DNA of 64,000 nt from DTKD01 sp964494345 (GTDB lineage Bacteria; Armatimonadota; UBA5829), in NCBI GenBank assembly GCA_964494345.1, contig CAZBSI010000004.1, positions 310,001 to 374,000 on the forward strand. Direction: 5' to 3'. A program made the translations under genes and the position numbers. Below, piece by piece: positions 34,060 to 42,352 of this stretch (positions are counted from its first letter, which is position 1; every line of letters begins with the position of its first letter). Below the pieces are notes generated by a model, which searched no databases, was not told the DNA's origin, and saw only the letters and a program-made list of their open reading frames with translations.

Positions 34060-34749
34060 ATGAAATTCGGAGTAGTTCAATTTCCCGGTTCTAATGGCGA
34101 TGTGGAAGCGTTTTATGCGGTGCGCGATATTCTGAAGCAGCCCGTGGATTATATCTGGCACCAAACGACGGAGATCAAGGGAATCGATTGCCTTATACTG
34201 CCCGGCGGGGCGGCTTATGGTGATTATGTGCGACCTGGGATGGTGGCCCATTTCAGCCCGATTATTGACGCTGTTAAGAAGTTTGCTGAGGACGGTGGTC
34301 GAGTGGTCGGGTTTGGCAATGGATTTCAGATTCTCTGCGAGGCTGGTTTGCTGCCGGGGGCGCTGCTGCTAAACAACACCGCTCGGTTTATGTGCAAGTA
34401 TATAAACGTGCGCGTGGAGAACAACGCCAGCGATTATACTTGCAATTGCTCTGTTGGACAGCTGCTGTCTGTTCCAATTGCCCACGCTCACGGTCGATAC
34501 TGGTGCGAGCCGGGAGCCTTGAGGGCGATGGAAGACGCCAACAGAGTGCTGCTGCGATATTGCGATAAATCGGGAAATGTCACCGAAGACGCCAACCCAA
34601 ACGGCTCGGCGAAAAATATCGCCGGGATTTTGAACGATAGCGGCAATGTCGCGGGAATGATGCCCCACCCTGAGAGAGCTGTTGAGAGCATTTTAGGCAG
34701 CGCGGACGGGATACACATTTTGCAGTCGATTGTTAAGAAATTGGGCTAA
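34060..34749 (+). CDS. purQ: FGAM synthetase glutaminase-like subunit PurQ, nucleophile Cys replaced by Gly
   Basis: 229 residues and colinear with PurQ throughout: QFPGSNGDVEAFYAV, LILPGGAAYGDYVRPG, GNGFQILCEAGLLPGALL, GMMPHPERAVESILGSADG. PurQ normally hydrolyses glutamine and feeds ammonia to PurL. The nucleophile elbow that should read G-x-C-N-G-F-Q reads GFGNGFQ; Gly86 (codon GGC at 34315) sits where B. subtilis PurQ has its catalytic Cys86. Gly13 likewise replaces the Cys of the GSNCD motif. The other triad members, His203 and Glu205 in PHPER, are kept. A non-standard Cys lies at 93. The gene is otherwise intact, with a good ribosome site, so this is not obvious decay. Confidence 0.9.
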   Translation: MKFGVVQFPGSNGDVEAFYAVRDILKQPVDYIWHQTTEIKGIDCLILPGGAAYGDYVRPGMVAHFSPIIDAVKKFAEDGGRVVGFGNGFQILCEAGLLPGALLLNNTARFMCKYINVRVENNASDYTCNCSVGQLLSVPIAHAHGRYWCEPGALRAMEDANRVLLRYCDKSGNVTEDANPNGSAKNIAGILNDSGNVAGMMPHPERAVESILGSADGIHILQSIVKKLG

Positions 34750-34844
34750 GCCCAGGTGAGTTGTTTTGATATCTAACCTGGGGATGGGGTCAAATCCGTC
34801 TCTGGGTTGGATTTTGAGTCAGAGAAGACTATGATGAGGACAGC

Positions 34845-37115
34845 ATGTCGATAACTGATACCAAGCCCATAGAGCCCAAAGTCTATGAAGACATGGGGCT
34901 GAACGAAGCTGAATATAACGCGATCGTAAGTGCGCTCGGCAGACACCCGACCTATACGGAGGTTGGTATGTATTCTGTGATGTGGAGCGAGCACTGCGGA
35001 TATAAATACTCCCGGCCCATACTGCGGCTTTTCAAGAAGTATAGAGAAGCCATCGACGGCGCCGGGCTTGAGAACGCCGGAATTATTGACATCGGGGACG
35101 GACTCGGTGTCGCTATGAAGATCGAAAGCCACAACCACCCGTCCGCAGTCGAGCCGTTCCAAAGCTCGGCGACCGGAGTCGGTGGGATGCTGCGGGATAT
35201 TTTCACGATGGGAGCAAGACCCATTGCCTGCCTGAACAGCCTGCGATTCGGCCCGCTTGAGGATGCGAGGAATCGCTATCTCTTTGAACAGGCCGTTGCC
35301 GGTATCGGGTTTTATGGAAACGTAGTCGGAGTGCCGACTGTGGCCGGAGAAGTCTATTTTGAGGATTGCTACTCCGGTAACTGCCTGGTGAACGCGATGG
35401 CGCTGGGGTTGATTCGGCACGACTCGATAGCTTACGCGAGAGCCGACGGCCCTGGGAACCTTGTTCTGATAATCGGGTCGCATACAGGCCGGGATGGAAT
35501 CCACGGCGCGACCTTCGCCTCTGTGGAGTTGTCTGAAAAGTCGGAAAGTAAGAAATCCAACGTGCAGATGGGTGATCCGTTTGCTGAGAACGTGCTTATA
35601 GAGGCGACTTTGGAGGCGCTGGCGTCGGGTTACGTGGTGGGCATCCAGGATATGGGCGCTGCCGGAATCACCTGCTCGACTTGCGAGACCTCGGCGAAGG
35701 CTGGCACCGGTATGCGGATCGACGTCAAGAAAGTGCCTACCCGGGAGACCGGCATGACCCCGTATGAGATTATGCTCTCCGAAAGCCAGGAGAGGATGCT
35801 GGCTATTGTGCAGAAGGGCAAAGAGGACGAGGTCATCAGGATCTTCGAGAAGTGGGAAGTGCCGGTGGCGGTGATAGGCGAAGTGACCGGCGACGGGCTG
35901 GTGCATGTATATGAGGGAGATGAACTCGTAGCTCAGGTTCCCGCAAAGTCGTTGGCCGACGAAGCTCCGACTTATTATCTGGATGCTCAGGAGCCTGGCT
36001 ATCTGGCAGAACTTCACAACTTCGACTTCTCCGGGCTTGCAGAGCCGGATGATTATAACGATGCGCTGATGAAGATACTCTCCACGCCGTCTGTTGCCAG
36101 CAAGCAGTGGGTATATGAGCAATTCGATCATATGGCTTTGGCCAACACGGTGGTGCTGCCGGGGTCAGATGCCGGAGTGTTGAGAATCCGTGGGCTGAAG
36201 AAGGGCATCGCGGTGGTGACGGACTGCAACGGTCGATACTGTTATCTCGATCCGTTTGTGGGCGCTCAAATAGCGGTGGCTGAAGCTGCGCGCAACCTCG
36301 CGTGTACTGGAGCAAAGGCGGTTGGCACTACGGACTGTCTGAACTTCGGCAATCCTGAGAAGCCTGAGGCGTTCTGGCAGTTCAAGAGAGCCGTTGAAGG
36401 ACTGGCGGAGGCCTGTGACTTCTTCGATGCACCGATAGTGAGCGGAAACGTGAGTCTGTATAACGAGACTCCTGAAATGGCGATCTACCCCACCCCGACG
36501 ATCGGTATGCTGGGTGTGGTTGATGATGTGGAGAAGACCTGCAGCGCCGATTTCAAGGCGGCTGGCGACATTGTCGTGCTGCTGTCCGGGGTACGGTTTG
36601 ACGAAGAGGAGAGTCTGCCTGTTTGTGAGCGAGAGTCGCTGGGTGGCAGCGAGTATCTGAAGACTATTCACGGCGTTGTTGCAGGGAAGCCGCCCGTGCT
36701 GGATCTGGACCGTGAGAAGCGGATCTGTGAGGTCTTAATCAAGGGAATCGGCCAGGGCATAATAAAGTCGGCGCACGATTGTTCCGACGGCGGCCTTGCG
36801 GTAACATTGGCTGAGTGCTGCATTGCAGGCAAAATGGGCGCTGAAATCGGCCTTTCGGCAAATTGCGGACCTTCTGCCGCATTGTTCGCCGAGACGCAGT
36901 CGCGGGCTGTCGTGACTGTTGCGGCTGAGAATCTCGGGCGGTTGCGCGAGATCGTGGCTAATTGTCGTGTGGAGTCTACCATTTTGGGCAAGACCGGCGG
37001 CGAGGTAATGAGAATTACCGTTAATGATGTAGAATTAATTAATGCCAGCGTGAGCGAGTTGGATTCGTGCTGGCGAAATGCAATACCAAGCATAATGGCA
37101 GAAACGGGAGACTGA
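34845..37115 (+). CDS. purL: FGAM synthetase large subunit, small-type PurL
   Basis: 756 residues, the short PurL that needs PurS and PurQ. Near the N-terminus GMYSVMWSEHCGYKYSRP, then MKIESHNHPSAVEPFQSSATGVGG and GLVHVYEG; the second half has VVTDCNGRYCYLDPFVGAQ and KSAHDCSDGGLAVTLAECC, the paired PurM-like domains. It makes FGAM from FGAR, ATP and ammonia. The gap before it (34750-34844) holds GGGGATGGGGTCA, also seen next to tRNA-Cys. Its stop overlaps the purF start (TGATG). Confidence 0.96.
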   Translation: MSITDTKPIEPKVYEDMGLNEAEYNAIVSALGRHPTYTEVGMYSVMWSEHCGYKYSRPILRLFKKYREAIDGAGLENAGIIDIGDGLGVAMKIESHNHPSAVEPFQSSATGVGGMLRDIFTMGARPIACLNSLRFGPLEDARNRYLFEQAVAGIGFYGNVVGVPTVAGEVYFEDCYSGNCLVNAMALGLIRHDSIAYARADGPGNLVLIIGSHTGRDGIHGATFASVELSEKSESKKSNVQMGDPFAENVLIEATLEALASGYVVGIQDMGAAGITCSTCETSAKAGTGMRIDVKKVPTRETGMTPYEIMLSESQERMLAIVQKGKEDEVIRIFEKWEVPVAVIGEVTGDGLVHVYEGDELVAQVPAKSLADEAPTYYLDAQEPGYLAELHNFDFSGLAEPDDYNDALMKILSTPSVASKQWVYEQFDHMALANTVVLPGSDAGVLRIRGLKKGIAVVTDCNGRYCYLDPFVGAQIAVAEAARNLACTGAKAVGTTDCLNFGNPEKPEAFWQFKRAVEGLAEACDFFDAPIVSGNVSLYNETPEMAIYPTPTIGMLGVVDDVEKTCSADFKAAGDIVVLLSGVRFDEEESLPVCERESLGGSEYLKTIHGVVAGKPPVLDLDREKRICEVLIKGIGQGIIKSAHDCSDGGLAVTLAECCIAGKMGAEIGLSANCGPSAALFAETQSRAVVTVAAENLGRLREIVANCRVESTILGKTGGEVMRITVNDVELINASVSELDSCWRNAIPSIMAETGD

Positions 37116-38545
37116 TGCTAGACGTTGACCGGCCGGAAATGGCTGAAGAGTGCGGCGTATTCGGGATATTCGGGAGTGGCGAGGATGTATCCAGAATCGC
37201 CTTTTTCGGATTGTTTTCACTTCAACATCGCGGACAGGAAAGCGCAGGTATCGCGGCCAGTGATGGCACGCAGGTCCGTATGCATCGCGATATGGGGCTT
37301 GTTACACAGATATTTCACGAAGAAGCCCTCGCGAAGCTTAAGGGGCATGCGGCAATCGGCCATACGCGATATTCGACCACTGGGTCGAGCGTTCTGCGTA
37401 ATGTCCAGCCTACTATGTGCGAATGCGACTTTGGGCCTATAGCCCTGGCGCTTAATGGGGACCTGATAAACGCGGAGGCGCTGCGTGACGAACTGGTGAA
37501 GGCCGGGGTGGAACTCGAAACCACCAGCGACAGCGAGATTTTGACCAAGATGATCGCGCATTCCGGTGAGTGTGTGGTTGAGGACGCTGTGGCGGCGGCT
37601 ATGAAGAAGGTTCGTGGCGCTTACTCCGTGGTGGTGTTGACTCCGGAGAAATTGGTCGCTTTTCGCGACCCGTATGGGATTCGGCCTCTTTCGATTGGAC
37701 ATCTTAACGATTCGATGTATGTAATTGCATCGGAGACGTGTGCATTCAATACGATCGGCGCGGATTTTGTGCGAGAGGTCGAACCGGGGGAGATAATCAC
37801 TCTCGACAGGAACGGAATGGCCGAACGACAGGGTGTGCCTTTGGAAGGCAGGGCGCTTTGTGTGTTCGAGTATGTCTATTTCGCTCGACCTGATAGCCGG
37901 ATGTATAACCGCAGCATGCACGAAGTGCGGAGACGTATGGGGCATGAACTGGCGAAGGAGCATCCGGCGCCGGGGGCGCATATAGTATTCCCGCTGCCCA
38001 ACACAGGCATTCCGGCCGCCATCGGTCTGGCGGAGGCTTCCCGGATTCCGTATGCGGAAGCCGTTATCAAGAATCACTATATCCACCGTACGTTCATTCA
38101 GCCCAACCAGCGTATGCGCGAATTGGGTGTGAAGATGAAGCTCAGCCCGCTGAAGGAAAGCCTTGCCGGCAGGCGGGTTGTGATGGTGGACGACAGCGTG
38201 GTGCGCGGGACTACTATCGGGCCTACGATAAAGATGATCCGCGATGCGGGTGCGGTGGAGGTGCATGTCAGAGTAGCTGCGCCGCCTGTTAAACACCCGT
38301 GTTTTTATGGGATTGATACTGCCAATCAGGATGAGCTTATCGCATCGAAACTGAACGTAGAGCAGATTCGGCAGTATATCGGTGCGGATAGCCTGGGCTT
38401 TTTGAGTCTGGCGGGATTGATGCGCGCCATAGGCATTAAAAAGGATAAGCTGTGCTGCGCGTGCCTGGACGGCAAATATCCGATCGAGGTATCTGAGAAG
38501 GCTAAGCTGAGCAAGTTCGTCTTCGAGCAGCCGGCGACGTTATAA
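37115..38545 (+). CDS. purF: amidophosphoribosyltransferase
   Basis: 476 residues, first committed purine step. After a 12-residue propeptide (MLDVDRPEMAEE) comes the N-terminal nucleophile Cys of CGVFGIFGSG. GHTRYSTTGSS and FGPIALALNGDLIN belong to the glutaminase half; VVMVDDSVVRGTTIGPTI is the PRPP loop. HPCFYGID and the C-terminal KLCCACLDGKYP fit the iron-sulfur ligands of B. subtilis-type PurF. ATG 37115 follows GGGAG and overlaps the purL stop. Confidence 0.96.
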   Translation: MLDVDRPEMAEECGVFGIFGSGEDVSRIAFFGLFSLQHRGQESAGIAASDGTQVRMHRDMGLVTQIFHEEALAKLKGHAAIGHTRYSTTGSSVLRNVQPTMCECDFGPIALALNGDLINAEALRDELVKAGVELETTSDSEILTKMIAHSGECVVEDAVAAAMKKVRGAYSVVVLTPEKLVAFRDPYGIRPLSIGHLNDSMYVIASETCAFNTIGADFVREVEPGEIITLDRNGMAERQGVPLEGRALCVFEYVYFARPDSRMYNRSMHEVRRRMGHELAKEHPAPGAHIVFPLPNTGIPAAIGLAEASRIPYAEAVIKNHYIHRTFIQPNQRMRELGVKMKLSPLKESLAGRRVVMVDDSVVRGTTIGPTIKMIRDAGAVEVHVRVAAPPVKHPCFYGIDTANQDELIASKLNVEQIRQYIGADSLGFLSLAGLMRAIGIKKDKLCCACLDGKYPIEVSEKAKLSKFVFEQPATL

Positions 38546-38611
38546 AATAAAACGAAGTGGGCCTGGCCTCGCTTGCGGGGTCGGCAGATCATATATGAGG
38601 GTTGAAAACAG

Positions 38612-39637
38612 ATGACTGACTATAAATCGGCGGGTGTCGACATCGAAGCGGGGGACGAGGCTGTTTTTCGAATGAAACAGCATGTGCATGCCACTTTTAA
38701 CGATCGTGTGCTTACGGACATTGGGGCGTTTGGTGGCATGTTCGCGGCCAGTTTCCCGGAGATGGAAAACCCGGTGTTAGTGTCGAGTATCGACGGTGTC
38801 GGAACTAAGGTGAAGATAGCGGCGATGATGCAGAAATACGACACTATCGGGGCCGATTTGGTCAATCATTGTGTCAATGATATCCTCGTGCAGGGGGCCA
38901 GGCCGCTTTTTTTCCTCGATTATTATGCATCGAGCAAGCTGGTGCCGGAGGTTGTGGAGCAGGTGGTGAAGGGTATGGCGGAGGCCTGCCTGGACGCCGG
39001 TTGCGCTCTTATTGGCGGGGAGACTGCTGAGATGCCGGGGGTTTATCTCGATGGGGAGATGGATCTGGCGGGCAGTATTGTCGGGATTGTAGATCGGGCG
39101 AAGGTTATTGACGGGTCGCGGATTCAACCGGGTGATGCGGTTATCGGGCTGGCGTCATCGGGGCTTCACACTAATGGATATTCGCTTGTGCGCAAGATCC
39201 TGTTTGAGGACAACGATTATAAAGTCGACCAGTATGTGCCGGAGCTTGGAACCACGCTGGGAGATGTGCTGTTGGCGACGCACCGGTGCTATCTGAAGCC
39301 GGTGATGGCTATTTTGGAGGAGTTCGACGTGCGGGGGATTGCTCATCTCACCGGCGGCGGGTTCTATAACAATATACCGCGAATCCTGCCGTTGGATTGC
39401 CAGGTAACGGTGGAGAGACGATATTGGGGCGTGCCGCCGATTTTCACGCTGTTGCAGGAGAAGGCCAACATAGACCCGGCGGAGATGCACAGGACGTTTA
39501 ATATGGGCATTGGAATGGTGTTGATAGTGCCGAACCATAACGGCCCTGAGATCGTGAGCAGGCTGGAAGAGCTTGGCGAGACGGCTTCGATTATCGGCGG
39601 CGTCCACAAGGGCGGCCGCGAGGTGAACGTGATATGA
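38612..39637 (+). CDS. purM: phosphoribosylformylglycinamidine cyclo-ligase (AIR synthetase)
   Basis: 341 residues. YKSAGVDIEAGDEAV, SIDGVGTKVKIAAMMQKYDTIG, LVNHCVNDILVQGARPLFFLDY, LIGGETAEMPGVY and GLASSGLHTNGYSL are the PurM landmarks. It closes the imidazole ring of AIR. Its stop overlaps the start of purN by four bases (ATGA). Confidence 0.97.
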   Translation: MTDYKSAGVDIEAGDEAVFRMKQHVHATFNDRVLTDIGAFGGMFAASFPEMENPVLVSSIDGVGTKVKIAAMMQKYDTIGADLVNHCVNDILVQGARPLFFLDYYASSKLVPEVVEQVVKGMAEACLDAGCALIGGETAEMPGVYLDGEMDLAGSIVGIVDRAKVIDGSRIQPGDAVIGLASSGLHTNGYSLVRKILFEDNDYKVDQYVPELGTTLGDVLLATHRCYLKPVMAILEEFDVRGIAHLTGGGFYNNIPRILPLDCQVTVERRYWGVPPIFTLLQEKANIDPAEMHRTFNMGIGMVLIVPNHNGPEIVSRLEELGETASIIGGVHKGGREVNVI

Positions 39638-40266
39638 TCCGTATCGCCGTGCTGGTCTCCGGGCAGGGCCGGGGATCGAACCTGCAGGCTATTATAGACG
39701 GGTGCAAAGCCGCGAAAATCGACGGCGAAGTTGCGCTGGTGATCGGAGTCAAAGACGATGCCCCGGCTATGGATCGCGCGCGGGCGGCGGGTTCGGTTGC
39801 GGTAAGCATTCGAAGACGTGATTTTGAATCCGATGAGGGATATGACGCTGCGGTTCTGAACGAATTGCAGAAATATAAGATTGACTTGATCTGCCTGGCC
39901 GGTTATATGCAGGTGCTGGGCGGCGGGATCATTGAGGCTTATCGTGACCGCATTATGAACGTGCACCCGGCTCTGATCCCGGCGTTTTGTGGCAAGGGGA
40001 TGTATGGGCATCACGTTCACGAGGCGGTCATCGCGCGCGGAGTGAAGTATACGGGCGCGACGGTGCATTTTGTAGATGAAGATTATGACACTGGGCCTAT
40101 TATCGCCCAGAGCGTGGTGGCGGTGGAGCCAGACGATACCTCGGATTCCATAGCCGGCAAAGTCCTCGTTGCCGAACACGCCACATACACGGACGCCATC
40201 GCGTTGTTTGCGCAGGGCCGACTGCGGGTAGCAGATAGAAAAGTATCAATCCTACCGCAGCAGTAG
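39634..40266 (+). CDS. purN: phosphoribosylglycinamide formyltransferase
   Basis: 210 residues. IRIAVLVSGQGRGSNLQAII is the start motif; catalytic residues lie in IMNVHPALIPAFCGKGMYGHHVHEA (Asn, His) and DEDYDTGPIIAQ (Asp). It uses 10-formyl-tetrahydrofolate to make FGAR. It completes the purine set present here; purC, purH and purK are absent from the window. Confidence 0.95.
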   Translation: MIRIAVLVSGQGRGSNLQAIIDGCKAAKIDGEVALVIGVKDDAPAMDRARAAGSVAVSIRRRDFESDEGYDAAVLNELQKYKIDLICLAGYMQVLGGGIIEAYRDRIMNVHPALIPAFCGKGMYGHHVHEAVIARGVKYTGATVHFVDEDYDTGPIIAQSVVAVEPDDTSDSIAGKVLVAEHATYTDAIALFAQGRLRVADRKVSILPQQ

Positions 40267-40293
40267 ACTTGCGACGTACGACGGTGCGGTGTC

Positions 40294-41184
40294 GTGAAAA
40301 CTCTTTTCTTAATCAACCCAACATCCGGTCGAGATGGCACGGCTGCGCTGAAGCGAAGGGCGCTGGATTATGTGGCCACCCTGCGCGATGCGGATGCAAT
40401 CGTGTTGACCGAACCGGGACAGGCGGCGGACATCGCTGCGACGGCCTCTGCAGATGGTTACCGGCGACTCATCGTGGTGGCGGGCGACGGCACTTTTAAC
40501 GAGGTTATCAATGGTCTGGAGGACAGCGACATATCTGTCGGGATAGTGCCGCTGGGGACCGGAAATGTGCTGGGTAATGAGCTTGGGCTGACCAGCGATG
40601 ATGTAGACAGGTCTCTGCACATTGCCACAAATGGGGTCGAACGGGCTTTTGACGTCGGAGTGGCTGGTGGGCGGAGATTTCTGTTGATGGCGGGTTTTGG
40701 GTTTGATGCTGCGGTTGTGCGCTCGGTGCCGGCCTATGCCAAGGGATTGTTCGGCCGGCTTGCTTATGCCCCCACCCTGGTTCTTGAGTCAATTCGATAT
40801 CAACCGTCGAGGTTTCGGCTGATATCGGACGAAGGGGAAATCCACTCGACTGCGTATAACGTCATCGTGTGCAACTGCGCGACCTATGCCCCCAATTTCC
40901 AGCTTGCTGCCGATGCGAAGGCCGATGATGGGCTGCTGGACGTGATTATACTTGAGCATAAACCGATTATGAAGATGCGGTTTGTGGGTTGGTTGTCGGC
41001 GTCGCTGTTCACGAGTTGGGCGGTCGATTCGGCGGCGGTGCATTATCGTGTGAGACGGTTGCGGGTTGAAGCCGAACCGTCGGTCAAAATGCAGCTTGAT
41101 GGAGATGTGCGCGGAGAAAGCGGGACAGAGATCGCTGTTTTGCCCAGGGCGCTGAGGCTGGTTACCCCTGACGGGGCCTTATGA
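40294..41184 (+). CDS. diacylglycerol/lipid kinase family protein
   Basis: 296 residues. FLINPTSGRDG and VVAGDGTFNEVINGL (the GDGTxNEV catalytic motif), IVPLGTGNVLGNEL and MAGFGFDAAVV are the DAGK catalytic-domain signatures; the C-terminal beta-sandwich includes MQLDGDVRG. It phosphorylates diacylglycerol or a related lipid at the inner face of the membrane; the exact lipid cannot be told. GTG start. Its 3' end overlaps queC on the other strand by six bases. Confidence 0.9.
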   Translation: MKTLFLINPTSGRDGTAALKRRALDYVATLRDADAIVLTEPGQAADIAATASADGYRRLIVVAGDGTFNEVINGLEDSDISVGIVPLGTGNVLGNELGLTSDDVDRSLHIATNGVERAFDVGVAGGRRFLLMAGFGFDAAVVRSVPAYAKGLFGRLAYAPTLVLESIRYQPSRFRLISDEGEIHSTAYNVIVCNCATYAPNFQLAADAKADDGLLDVIILEHKPIMKMRFVGWLSASLFTSWAVDSAAVHYRVRRLRVEAEPSVKMQLDGDVRGESGTEIAVLPRALRLVTPDGAL

Positions 41185-41856
41185 ATAATCGAGTGGGTCG
41201 ACTGTCCCTGCTTGCTTGAAAGCTGCTAATCTGAGCTTGCAACTGTCGCATTTGCCGCACGGCTTCTCACCGCCGACATAGCAACTCCAGGTCAGGGAAT
41301 AGTCGAGCCCGAGTTTTAGCCCGCGTCGCACAGCTTCGGATTTAGTGAGGTCGATTAGCGGGGCGTGAATGCGAAACCTGCCAGTTCCCTCGACGCCCGC
41401 TTTTGTGGCGAGGTTCGCCAATCGTTCGAATGCCTCGATATATTCCCGGCGGCAGTCAGGATAGCCGCTGTAATCCACCTCGCTGACGCCGATAAAGATG
41501 TCGTAAGCGCCGATAGTTTCGGCGTATCCTAAAGCGAATGATAGAAATATCGTGTTGCGAGCAGGGACATAGGTGATGGGGATAGACTCGGCCATATTGT
41601 CAGTGTCACGATCAAGTGGAACGCTGATGTCATCTGTGAGCGCGCTGCCCCCCATGCTGCGAAGATCGAAACTGATCAGCAGATGGTCTTTGACCTGCAG
41701 GCTCTCAGCCACCGACCTGGCGCTTTGCAGTTCGCGTGAGTGACGCTGACCGTAGTCGAAGGAGACTGCATATAGATCATAGCCTTCCGAGCGGGCAATA
41801 GCCGCAGTGGTGGCGCTGTCGAGGCCACCGGAAAGTAAGACGACTGCTTTTTTCAT
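41179..41856 (-). CDS. queC: 7-cyano-7-deazaguanine synthase
   Basis: 225 residues. The PP-loop is VVLLSGGLDSATTAAIA; SFDYGQRHSRE, YVPARNTIFLSFALGYAE, DYSGYPDCRREYIEAFE and the C-terminal zinc site CYVGGEKPCGKCDSCKLR are all QueC. It converts 7-carboxy-7-deazaguanine to preQ0 for queuosine. AAGGGG precedes the ATG. Other queuosine genes are not nearby. Confidence 0.95.
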   Translation of the reverse strand: MKKAVVLLSGGLDSATTAAIARSEGYDLYAVSFDYGQRHSRELQSARSVAESLQVKDHLLISFDLRSMGGSALTDDISVPLDRDTDNMAESIPITYVPARNTIFLSFALGYAETIGAYDIFIGVSEVDYSGYPDCRREYIEAFERLANLATKAGVEGTGRFRIHAPLIDLTKSEAVRRGLKLGLDYSLTWSCYVGGEKPCGKCDSCKLRLAAFKQAGTVDPLDYS

Positions 41857-42103
41857 GTTGATCCCCTTCGAACGATGGATAATCGAGATTTCGGTTATAG
41901 CATGAGGTTTTCCTTCACAGAAGGGATAAACGCGAAAAAGTGAAAGATGCGAAAGCCAGAAATACTCATATGGTGTCGTAATATGTGGAGCCTAAGAATG
42001 CTTGATCGGACCTCGAAATGACAGGGTTTGGTGGCCGGAGTTGTGGTGATCCTGCGACTTCGCGCAGGGGGCGCAGATAACCGACATCCGGAAACCGAAA
42101 ACC

Positions 42104-42322
42104 AAAAAGCAGATTTCTCGCTGCGCTCGAAATGACAGGGTGAGGGGATTGAAATGACGGGATTGCTGCGCTTGAAATGGCGGGTTGCTGGGCTTGAAAT
42201 GGCGAGCTGCGCTTGAAATGGCGGGTGTGGGGGTTAAAATAGCTGATTGATGTTTTTAGGTGGCAATTCGGCGGCGATCGCCTCCTGTCATATTCAAAGC
42301 GATTCGGCGATCGCCACCTGTC
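42104..42322. repeat. repeat-rich intergenic region between queC and the DUF255 gene
   Basis: The 496-base stretch 41857-42352 has no gene. It holds the dispersed AAAGCAGATTTCTCGC family (42104-42140), four degenerate 21-22 bp tandem units around GAAATGGCGGG (about 42150-42240), and two imperfect copies of the AGGTGGCGATTCGG...ATCGCCACCT element (42258-42322). AGGGATAAACGCGAAA at about 41922 recurs in similar form at the right window edge. Confidence 0.75.
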
Positions 42323-42352
42323 TTTATTTATGTGACATGAAAGTCATTACCC

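Noticed and set aside
34773..36131. 452-codon minus-strand open frame across purL
   Set aside because: Shadow of the biased codon use of purL; its translation has no protein-like pattern and purL is unambiguous. The same applies to long antisense frames over purF (37217-38296) and purE/purB (31506-32531).
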